Assembly: GCF_024868665.1 (NCBI RefSeq)
Contig: NC_079891.1
Coordinates: forward strand, 29,652,665 to 29,716,664
Origin: Triplophysa rosa
Lineage: Eukaryota; Chordata; Actinopteri; Cypriniformes; Nemacheilidae
DNA: 64,000 bases
Direction: 5' to 3'
Part shown: positions 47,279 to 59,200 of the stretch, one piece after another
Layout of the letters: the number at the start of each line of letters is the position of its first letter
Position numbering within the stretch: the stretch's first letter is position 1
Notes under the pieces: model-generated
Databases searched by the model: none
Told to the model about the DNA's origin: nothing
Seen by the model: only the letters and a program-made list of their open reading frames with translations
Program-made: the position numbers and the translations under genes

Positions 47279-50200
47279 ATGGAAAATGGAAATGCAGAAG
47301 TGGCCTCGAGCGAGGCCGGCCCTCACCAGTCAGATACGCAACCCAGCAAAGATCCAGACAGCAATACTGTAGAATCTCTGAAGCATGGAGGACTGGACAC
47401 ATCACAGAAAATCCCAAATGGTGAGTTTTTGTTGTTCAGTTGTTAGTTCGGCCAGTATGTAATTCAATTTGTAAACAGATGTTTTGCTCCGTATGTGAAT
47501 TAGATGGCTAGTTTCATTTGAAGCTGTTCAGTCATACTTTCTGATTACTGTCACACTTGCATGCCAGTGTGCATTAAACACACGCATTATAACATGTTAT
47601 ATGCTTTATTATCAACTATTTATGCTAACAATGCGAGAATGCCAAGTATACACTGCTAAGCTTATGGCTGTTGTTTGCTGTTTTATTCCAAATCTGGCAA
47701 CATTTCAAAGTGAACATTTGCAGTTTACTGCGTCACTTGGCTTTTAAGATTTTTTTCTCAGGTTTAATAAATGCTATTTGTTCTGTAAGGAATATTTGGA
47801 CTGTAGATCTATTAACAGACTTCGCTCGCTTCTGTCGCCGGTTTCCGTAGCTTGATTTGGCTGTCTGACTTGTTCTGCGAGATTTGCTCAAAGGAAGACT
47901 TTCAAGCTACGCTTCTTGTTTTTCACGTTGAGAAGTTGTGGACAAAATCACTGCTCGTATCCTCAAAAATGATTTTGAGATGTAATTATTCTAGTTTGCG
48001 AAATGCTTTTTACTTATTTTACTTTTGACAAATATTTAATGGTGTACACTCGCATGAGAATGGTTTTGGTTTACTTTTTCATGAATTTTTCTTTCTTTCT
48101 TTGTAGGCCATGTCAAGTCTGAGCCGTTACCAAATGGAGAGGCCGCGGTGGAGGGTCAGGAACCTGTTGGAGACACCCCACCTCTGGCAACTCCATCCCC
48201 AGGCAGCCGGCTTTCCGACTCCCCCCTGAGCGCCAAGCCGGATCCAGGTGTGGCCAGTTTCCCTGACAACCTAGAGAAGTCTGAGGGCTCTGTTCACAAG
48301 GGCGATGCATTGCAATCGCTCAGACTAAGTATTCCTATGCAGGAGACGGAATTGTGTAAGCACATAATACTGGATAATCCCCCCAAGTCACCCCTTCCTT
48401 ACTTTGTAATTCCTCAGTTTGCTAAAGAGATTGGCTTTTGAGGCTGATATGGGCTAACTCTCCCTAATTAGTGTAACCTATTTTTGCCTGCTCTCTTTTG
48501 GCTTGCAAAGAGATTTTTGTAGGAATGTCCCTCTTGTGTTAAATTCGTCCTCCTCTTTTTATTTTATTTTATTTTTTTTAAGGTTTAGTAGTCTCTCGGG
48601 GTTGTGAGGATTTTGACGTCTGTCGTTCATGGCAATTCTAATATCTGCTCGTGTGTTATGGTGGAAAAATTGCATTAATTTCTGGGGTTGTTTTTTCTGG
48701 TAAAACAGGCAGTGTATGTTGTTCAGATGACCGAGAGAAGATTGGTGAATGCCCATTGTCAATATTCAAGTCAGTTTGGCTTGAATATGACACATGGGTA
48801 AACTACTACAAACTAACTGTGGCTGAAATGGAATGACTTTTCATCTAATATATCTGGAATGGCTCATGGGATGCAGCAGGGCTCACATGCTGTATTTTAA
48901 TTCTTAGGGATTATTCTAGGGATGGAAATCTTAAAGGGATAGTTCACCCAAAAATTTAAATTCTTGCATTATCAAATCACCAGTGACTTTCTTCTGCAAA
49001 AAAAATACAGAAAATCATATCAAAAGAATATAAGTGTATATGTATATATCTCAATAAATATTCAAGTATTCAAATATTCTATTTGGTCTTGAATATTGAA
49101 TATTAAATAAATATTACTTACTTTTTATGGAACCATCTTTCGATTCCCACCCCTGGAAAAGACATTGACAAACAAGCATGTTTCAGGATTGATGAGCTGT
49201 TATTTTCTCTCAAAAAATCAATAGCTTTTGGAATCTAATCCATTACAGCTTGGTTGACAATATCGAAACCTTTCATCTGAATGTTTTGATGCAGCAAGGT
49301 GTCTTTGTGTTTACTGACCGTGTTGCTCTTGTAGCATCTAAGGAACCATCTATGGAGATGGAAAATGAAGAGAAGATCCGTCAGGAGGCTCGTCGGCGTC
49401 TAGAGGAACAGCTTAAACAATACAGAGTACAACGGCACAAAGAGAGAGTGAGTCAGTTAATAACATGTTTAGGAATGACTGTCATTCATGCATTGAAACC
49501 TTGACTTTTGTACTTGCCTGGAGTACAAGTACAGATTTTTTTCCTTACATTTATGTGTTTATCAGAAGCTTTTATCCAAAGCAACTTACATTACATTGTC
49601 TGTATGTATATTCCCTCCGAATCGAACCTATTGCCTTTGTGTTATGAACTCAATGCTGAACCAAACGAGCCACATGAAAACTCCATATAGAATAAGTGAA
49701 TAGGGGCCAATGTTGTTGAGCTGCAAAAATTATCCTAAAACTGTTGAGTCAACATTAACATGAGTAGGTGACAACAATTAGTCGTTACAAATGTTCTGTT
49801 GTGGGTAATGGCTGCTTCCGTATCTCCCTCAGACTCATCGCTCCACCCCTAAGAGCCGCCAATTCAGCACTCTGGACCCGGAGCTCATGCTCCATCCCGA
49901 GGCTCTACCACGGGCCAGTACCGTTTCCATGACGAAGGAATACTCCTTTCTGCGCACCAGCGTTCCTCGTGGCCCCAAACTGGGCAGCCTGGGAATCCCT
50001 CAAACAAAGGAAAAGAAATCCAAATCATCCCGCTCCAACAAGATTCATTCTCTCGCCGATTACAAATCTCCTGAACCTGACGGCAAAAACACGGAGGCAT
50101 CAGGAGGTGCGGGTTCCGCCTCTGCCGAAGCGTCGTTCACTTCACTGCACTCCACCATCAGCTCCGTCTCCACGGTTTCCGAAATCAGCATTAGCTCTGA

Positions 50201-53200
50201 GTCCAATGTCCATTTGGAATCTTCTCCGCCAATCAGAGACAACGTCTCTGAGGTGGATGGTAGCGAATCTGGTTTCAGGGTTGATGGTAATGACAGCGAT
50301 AGCTCATCCTACAGTAGCGTGTCTACTACAGGGACGTATAATATGATAGCAGCAATAGTAAACAGGCCGAGAGCTCCATATAATGTAGAAGGGAGAGAGA
50401 TCGCTCCAGAGGCCATGGGCCACTTCCCATCGCTACAGGAAGTCCTGCAGGCAGCCACTGAAGAGCGACACGTGGAGGAACTGGAACAGGAGAGAGAAGG
50501 CAGTGTGGAGCCACGTAGTCGGAGAGACAGCTTCTCCAGCAGGTGTGTTACTTATGATTGCATTTCTTTAGTTTATTCGTTCCCAGAATGTTTGTTGCGA
50601 AACATTACTAATCTGTTTATTGTGTGTGTGTTGATAGTGTGTCGTATGGCAGCTCGGTGATGGGCACTCATGATGAGATGCTCCAGGTGTTGAAGGAGAA
50701 AATGAGATTAGAGGGACAGCTAGAATCTCTCTCATCCGAGGCCAATCAGGTGGGTTGATGATAGACTCTCAAGAACGAACAGCTGAAATATACATCGCCA
50801 ACAGAACCTATATGGCAGTGGCCAGAAATGGTGTCCAGAGGGCATATTTGTGCAATATTTGCTTGGAATTCCCTCTTAGGTTTGTTTAAAACATTAAAAT
50901 ATGGGGACTGTAGTACAAAAGGGTGATAATTTGATATAATTTTTTGGAGAAAAAAGGCAAACTACAGCATTTCAGGGAATGCAGGTTTTATTCTAATGTA
51001 CAAAAAATGCATAGAAAACCGAACGCTTGCAGGAAATAAAGCATACATTGATTACAATTTTATTATTTTTATTTTATTAACAATTATAATATATATTTTT
51101 ATTAATATTTTGTTGATCTTCTCTTGTTTTTGAGTCATTCTCCTGGGCCCTGTCTAAATAATGTAAAAGTTTTACCAAGTTTTACCAAACTTTCTTCAAA
51201 AGCTGATCTTCAGCTTACTCACCAGTCACAGCTATGCAAAATGCATACAAATTATTATTTTTTTAGTAACATCTTTAATAATATTTTTGAAAATTGGGCA
51301 AAGAAGTTTGACATCACTATTGTCAACTACTGTGTTTAACGCAAGATTCAAATTTATTACACGGTTCTCTACGATACAATTGTGATTGGAAATTTTGTTG
51401 ACATATTTAGCATCCGGGACCTATTTTGAACATCTCTTTGTAATGTCACTCCTTAACATCATTTCAACTCTGCATTTTACATACACTTATTTATAAACAT
51501 TGTTGTCATATACCTGCACCATCTGAAAGCACCTCTCATCTTCAGGCTTTGAAAGAGAAGACTGAGCTCCAGGCTCAGCTGGCCACAGTGAGCGCACGGC
51601 TGCAGGGCCAGGTGGAGCAGACCAATGCCAGTCAGGAGAGGCAGAGCACCCTCACCTCTGAGGTCACCACGCTACGCTCCAACTGCTCGACGCTGGAGAA
51701 GGCCATGGTGGACCTCCAGGCCAGTTTGGAGGGAAAGAACGCCAGCCTGGCCTCACTGGGAAACGACCTGCAAGTGGCTGAAGAGCAATACCAGAGACTG
51801 ATGGGTAAAGTGGAGGAGATGCAGCTTAGTCTAAATATGAAGGACAACACAGGTGAGAATGAAGTGGTAGAGAAAGATGCTAAAGACACAAAACGTCAGT
51901 ATTTGTCAGTGTTAATAGTGCACACCAAATAGGTGACCAGCAAATTTTTTGCTTCTCTACTTAGTTTCTGATCTGCGGCAGCAAATGGGAGGTCTGCAGA
52001 CGCAGCTTCAGCGGGTCCAGAGCGAGAGGAACGCTCTGCAGAGCAGATTGAAGACGTCACAGGCGGAGGTGGACTCCCTACAGCAGCTCCGCCTCTGGTA
52101 CCAGCAGCAGCTCACAATGGCTCAGCAGGCACGTGTACGACTGCAGGGAGAAATGGCCAACATGCAGGTATGTATATCCTGCAGGTGATGTGAATTTATG
52201 TTTAAGACAAGGTGGAAGACGCAAGACGTTGCTAATAAGGCTGTCAAACGATTAATCGCGATTAATCGCGATTAATCGCATCCAGAATAAAAGTTTGTGT
52301 TCACAATATATGTCTGTGCACTGTGCATATTAATTTTGTATTTATAAACACATACACTCATAAATACATGTAAATATTTCCTAAATATGTATACATGTAT
52401 ATTTATCAAGAATTCAATGAAATATAAATGTTTATTAATTTAATATTTTTCTTAAATATATACATGTATGTGTATGTTTTTATGAATGCAAAATGAATAT
52501 GCACAGTACACAGACATATTATGTGAACACAAACTTTTATTCTGAAGGCGATTAATTGTTTGACAGCCCTACGTTGCTAAAATCGTGCAGGTGAAGTCAA
52601 CCAGAAGCCCAAGGTCGTAGTAGATTAGTCGACCAGCAGGCGATTTTGAAACATGTAGTTTTGTTACATCCCTAGTTTTTATTTAAAAGAATGTGTACAT
52701 TTTTAGAATCCTGTGTTTGTCAGAACCGTTTAGATGTAAAATGACCAGCTGTGCTGTGCGTTTATTTGTATATTTACTTTCAGGCAGGCCAGATGACTCA
52801 GATTGGCGTGTTGGAAAATCTAAAGATGGAGAACGTTACGCTGTCTCACCAACTCACAGAGACGAAACATCGTTCTATTAAAGAAAAGGAACGGATTGCC
52901 GTACAGCTACAGAACATTGAGGTCTGGCACACTAAACCTCTTTCTCTCTTCATCATAATATTTTTGATTTAGTGTCATACTCTACAGTCACTCTTGCCAG
53001 GACATTATAATAAACGGACTGTCTCTTTTTTAGGTTGATATGTTAACACAGGAAGCAGCCATACATCAGATTCAGGAAGCAAAGACGATGGTGGAGGAAG
53101 ATCTTCATCACAAGCTGGAGGAGTTTGAGGAGGAACGAGATAATCTGCTTAAACTGGCCAACACGGCCACAACGCTGGAGAGAGAGCTAGAGCAGGTACC

Positions 53201-56200
53201 TCCAGATTAACACAATTCTACTTCAGTTACTTGACCCATTTATTCTGAATAAAACTGTGTTGGGCTGGTTCGATTTGGGTTCAGTTGTCCCCTAATAAAA
53301 CCTAACATGATCAATTTCTTCCTGCCCAGGTTAAACTCACTCTCTCCCAAAAAGACGCCCAGCTGGAGTCTTTCCAGCGTGAGCACTTGGAGCTGATGAA
53401 GCAGCTCACCGCTACTCAGGAGAACCTCCAAACCAAAGAACAGGCCCTCAACCAGCTGGAAGCACATTATCAGGAGCTCCAGGCGCAGCTGGAGGAACTG
53501 CAGACAGACGCCACGGCTAAAGAGGAAACCCTGCAGTATCTGCAGAACGAGAAAATCATCCTGGAAGTGGCTCTGCAGGCAGCCCGTGCTGATAAAAGCG
53601 AGCTGGATGAAGGAGCTGAGAGGCTTGGAGAGGGAGTTTTGGTGGCCTCCGATACACTCGATCAGCTCAGACAGGAAGTGCAGGTTAAAGCATCACAGGT
53701 GAGAGCGGTTTACAGCTGAAATTGGGCATTTCGAAGCCAGAGCTTTTTAGTGTAGCTTTTTGTGATGCAAATCTTTGTTTTATTTTTGTCCACAAGATCG
53801 AATCTTTACAACAAGAGAATGGCACCTTAAAAAAACAAGCTCAGAAACTAAAAGAGCAGTTCACGCATCAAAAGGTATGTGCCCTAGATATCTCAAGTGT
53901 GGTCTACCAAAAACCAAATCGGCCCTTTTCACAAAAACTATCCTTTATGTTTAAAGGTGATGGTTGAAGCGTACAGGAGAGACGCCAGCTCTAAAGATCA
54001 GCTGATCTCTGAGCTGAAGGCATCTAAGAAGCGTTTGGTAGTGGAGGTTAAAGACCTGAAGCAGGAACTTCTGAGAATGGATGGGGAGAAGAAGAGTGCC
54101 GAGCAGGAACAGGCTCGCTTGCTGAAGGAAGTGGAGCGAGTCCAGCAACAAATGAACGGCTTGGAAGCCCACCTACAATCTGTACAAACAGAAAGAGACC
54201 AACTTGACTCTCAACTGCAGGTACACACACAGCATCAATCTCGGTTTCAAAAATACGACCTTTGATGCATCCGTCGGCGATTTTTAATGGTCTCCACATG
54301 GTTTGCTTTAGTCTTTTCAGTTCGACCAGAGCCAGCTGGCTGCAGTGACGGAGGAGAATGAAAATCTGAGAAAGAGGATAGAACAAATGCAAGATGAAGC
54401 CAGGAAGTGAGTCACCATCACACCCTCCACCCTGCCATAAGGGTTTCCATAGCGATCATACGATTGTAATGCCATCGACTCTTTGTAACGTTCTTGCTAA
54501 TTCCTCTCGCAGGTCCATCTCGGAGCAGAAGGTAAAGATGAAACGTCTGGGCACAGATTTGACCAGCGCGCAGAAGGACGTGAAGGCCAAGCATAAGGCC
54601 TATGAGAACGCAGTCGGTATTCTGAGCCGTAGGCTACAGGAAACCCTCACGGCCAAAGAGATGGCAGAGGCCGAACTCGAGAAAGTGAAAGCTCAGGTTT
54701 CTCAGGGAGGAAATAGTCAGGAACTTCAGGTAAATTGGTATTAAAGGTGTCACACTTGCAAAGATGCAAAAGCTTTGAAACACTGTGATTATAACCCTTG
54801 ACCTTGTCTTTAAACCACAATCATGACCGTTACAATGTTAAAGTGATGCCATGAGTAAACTACAGGGCACGTTTTTTTTTTTTGCGTGTTTGTTGTAAAT
54901 GCATCAGGCCAAAGTGGAGTCCCTGCAGGGAGCGCTGAAGGCAGTAAGCCAGAGTAAAGCCATGCTTGAGAAAGAGCTTCAAGAGGTCATCACCCTCACC
55001 AGCACCGAGCTGGAAGAATATCAGGAGAAGGTCATGGAACTAGAGGACGAGGTCAGTGGAAACTCATTCCCTAAAGAAATTTTTAGTTAGGGTTCTATAC
55101 AGCTCAGCCTGTGTCTTGAAGAACTAAAACATGAAGATTTTTACCACTTTTCTTTCCCACAGCTGCAAGAGTCACGCAATTTTAAAAAGAGAATCCGTCG
55201 TCTGGAGGATGCTAATAAGAAGCTTGCGCTCGAGTTGGAGCACGAGAAAGGAAAACTTTCCGGGCTTGGGAAATCCCAAAGTGCATTGCGGGAACATGCC
55301 AATATTTTAGAGGCTGCGCTGGCTAAGAGAGAAGCAGACCTGGTGCAGCTCAACCTGCAGGTGTGAAACGGCATCATGACGTCATCACTTTCAACTGATA
55401 TTTAATTTCATGCAAAAAAAGAAAATTCCTTCATTCACTCACCCTCATGTAATTCCAAACCTGTATCATTTTTCTTCTGCAAAACACAAAAGAATATATT
55501 TTGAAGAATGTCAAAAACCAAACCACATTGGCCTCCATTGACTTATATTGTATGGACATAAAACCACTGAGACATTTCTCAAAATATCTTTTGTGTTCTG
55601 CAGAAGAAAGAGTTATATACAGGCTTTGAACGACATGCGGGTAGATAAATGATGACAGAATCTTTGCAATTAATAAAACCCAAAGCAGGAATATTATCAC
55701 TGATTTCCTTACTGTCGAATGCTTTTTGACATCATGGTGGTCTTTCTGAATCACTATAATGTAGGTTCAGGCAGTATTAAAGCGTAAAGAAGAGGAGGAC
55801 CAACAGATGAGACAGCTGGTGCAGACACTCCAGGCTGCCCTAGAAAAGGAGAAAATCAAAGTCAAGGATCTCACAGAGCAGGTTAATACATTGTGTAATA
55901 GTCACACATCTCGTGAACTCCACAGCAGCTGCTTGACATTTCCAGTTCCCCTTTAGAGCTCCCGAAGGCTTTAGTTTGTTTTGTTTTGGTCATGTGTGTG
56001 TTTGTGTGTTTCGTGCAGGTGGCCGAGGCCAACCTGGAGGCAGCGCACAACCGCAGGCACTACAGGGCAGCCATGCTGGAACTGAGCGAGATCAAGAAAG
56101 ATCTGCAGGCCAAAGAGGAGCTGGTCAAAGCACTGCAGAAAGAAGCCAAGATGCTTGCGTAAGTTACAAAGCACTACAATTATAGAGCAGTTAAAAAACA

Positions 56201-59200
56201 TATTATCCAGGGTGTTGCAATTTAACTTAAAATAAATATTAGGGATAACAGATAAAAAACAGAATACGTTCTAGGTTCAGAGATTCTGTACTTTTTCCAA
56301 AGGTGTGTAACAGCGCCACCTGCTGTACACCAGTACAGACGCCGATCCCTGTAATAACTTGTCTTTGGCAGGGAACCCTTGATTTTTGAAGGATAAGATT
56401 ACTGGTCAGTGGCAAGGAAAGAGTTAATCGTTTGACAGCCCTAATAAATATACATTATTCGGTTTAAACATCATTTATAATAGATGTTTTTGTTTTGTTT
56501 TCAATTACAATTATTCAATTCCTTTGTATGTTTCATTTCCCTGAACAGAGCTCAAGATGAGAAGCGCTCAGAGGAGGTTGCTCGATTCCAGGAGGAGTTG
56601 GATGATGCTCACGAACAACTTCAGATCCTTCAAAAGCAACTTGACGATGAGCTCAATAAACAGCCCCTCACCAACCAAGAGGTACGACACAATATAAATA
56701 GCAACATTGCACACCCACTTCCCACTCGGAGTCACTGTATCCCATATGCTGCGTCCCTGCAGGTGGAAGATCTGAAGTGGGAAGTGGAGCAGAGACAGCG
56801 GGAGATCGAGACGCAGAAACAGCAACTGGAGATGGTGGAGCAGTGTCACCAGAGAGAGATGGACTCCGTTCGGGACACCTTGCAGGTCAGACGCTCCACA
56901 ACGTTGTCTTGCTTTGCACATTGTCTGGGAATGTAAAGATAACTTGCTTAAAGGAGGAGTTTACCAAAACATGACATCTGTCATCATTTACGCACCCTCA
57001 AGTTATTCCAAATCTGTATTCATTTCTTTGTTCTGATGAACGCAAAGATATTTGGAAGAATGTTTGTAAACAGTTCTGGGGCACTATTGACTCCCATAGT
57101 ATTTTTTTCCATACTATGATAGTGAATAGTGCCCCAGAACTGTTTGGTTACAAACATTCTTTCAAATACCTTTGTGTTCAGCAGAACAACAAACTTTATA
57201 CACGTTTGGAACAACTTAAAGGCCCCCTAATCCAGAAAATGCACTTTTAAATGTTGTTTGAACATATCTGTGTGTCAGGAGTGTGTGTACAGCCCCACCC
57301 TAGAATGATAAAAATCCACTCATTCATTTTTTTTAAATCACCAATAAACCTCAACTGTCCTCTTGAACGAGCTGTTGGCGTTCTCTGTTATCTGACATCA
57401 CACATTGGTTGAGCCCTCCCTATGACTGCTGGTGGATTGCTGTCTCCACCCTCATCGAGTTACTGTCCGCCATAGTTTTCACGCTGGACTACTTGCAGTG
57501 AGCTACAAGAATGTTTTGTAAACAAACAAGGTGTTTTGTTGTTGAATGCAAGACTGAACATAAGTCTTCATTTACTCCCGACATCGAGCTTCTGTAGACG
57601 CTGTGGATAGTTTTATTTCTCAACGGAATGCACAGAAGACATCAGGTGAAGTCACTTTACACCGGGATGCTTCACAAACGAATGTTAGTAAAATGCTGGA
57701 TTCATAATGGGTCGTGTTTTCAGTTTTTAAACATTTGACTGGTTTGTCCTGTGTATTGTCACATATAAAAACAATGTGTACGTTGAAAAGACATAACGCG
57801 CTTGTGCGTTCATTCACTCATAGAGAGCATGTTTTCGTTTTTTATAGATATGCTACATTGGGTTTTAAAGATGAGACGGTGTTTCTCATTCGCTTAATGA
57901 CCGTTCCCTTCAATTCTGTTGTTACTTGAAGCACCGGCTCGCACAGCCCTGCGCTTTCTGCTTGAAAGGGGGCGGAGACCAGCAGCTCATTCGCATTTAA
58001 AGAGACACACACCAAAAGAGACACACACCAAAACAGCCTGTTTTTCCTCACAGGCAAAAATGGACATGTAGGGATGGGTACCGAAACCCGGTATTAAACG
58101 GGCCCCGGGGCAAAATTATGAAAGACCGGAGCATCGATAAGCTCCGCCCTTATCGGTTCTGCTTTCGGTCCTCAGGAAAAAAATCGTATTTGTTATTGCT
58201 ACATTAACGTTATCTTGCACATTTTATCTCAACAATAGTTTCTAATTTTCAACACCAAGAATTTAGTCTTTGGCGCGTGCATATTCGTTATTACTAGCAG
58301 AGCGCGCGAGGCGGCACGTCACGTGTCTCTCGCGCAGTTTGTTTACACAGCGCGCACACACAAGAACAGCCGCACAGAAGGAAGACGCTCTTAATTCGCG
58401 ACGACGGTGGAGAGAACTAAACGTTCAAAAGTGTGGTTGCACTTCACAAAAGTTGATGCTGACAGTGACTATGCTCGTTGCCACAAGTGCAACAAAACCT
58501 TTGCTTGTATGGGTGGAAACGCATGTAATCTGTCAAAGCACCTGTCAAAAGCGCATCATGTACAGACAGAGAAATGCACTGGTTTTGACTGCTTAGCCCA
58601 GTCTAGTTCATCTCTTGATTCCCCAAGGATTAAGGAAGAATTTTTGAAAAATATAATTTATTTTGTTGTAAATTGTTTATTTGATTTATTTTTAATTATT
58701 TATTTATTGTTAATTATGTTAATTCAAATAAAGCAATGTTAATTCTGTTCCTAATTAGTTTATTTTAATATCAAAAAGTACCGATAAGAATACTGTTAAA
58801 GTACCGGACCGATAATGGTAATACCGTTAAAATCTTAACAATACCCATCCCTTTGTAGGAAACAGTATAATAAAAGATTTGTGGTGTATGTAGAGCTGAA
58901 ACGTCAGACACATTCTGTGGACTCCTAAGATTTATATTACATGTTGTAAAAGGGCTAGATTTGGGGGCCTTTTGGGGGACTAAGGGTAAGTAAATGATGA
59001 CAGAATTTTTGGGGTGAACTGTCCCTTTAAGGTTGATCAGTAATGTTTATTATTATGTTATGTAGCTCCTCATTCATCTTGATTATTTTCTGTCATGTGT
59101 AGAGGATAAAGGTGGAGCTGGAGATGGTCCAGGAGGAGCTGAACGGCACACGGAAGGATAAGTTCATGCTGCAGGCTAAAGTGGTGGAGTTGAGGAACAG

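Larger units (their letters stand above)
56948..59032. mobile_element. GGGATAGTTCACCC-family MITE split by a 1.75-kb nested element
   Basis: The left half (56948 to about 57215, including ACTCCCATAGTA and its inverse about a centre near 57110) stops at CAACTTAA. The remainder resumes at about 58981 with AAGGGTAAGTAAATGATGAC and ends GGGGTGAACTGTCCCTTTAAG (59032). The junction lies where the uninterrupted copy at 25905-26290 reads straight through. Confidence 0.8.

Noticed and set aside
48148..48441. Read-through of golga3 coding exon 2 into the intron as an alternative C-terminus
   Set aside because: A donor at 48356 joins in frame to 49335 with conserved protein on both sides; the read-through tail resembles nothing.
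58270..58596. 108-codon plus ORF overlapping the BED finger
   Set aside because: It is the shifted-frame shadow of the BED-finger ORF starting at 58407.
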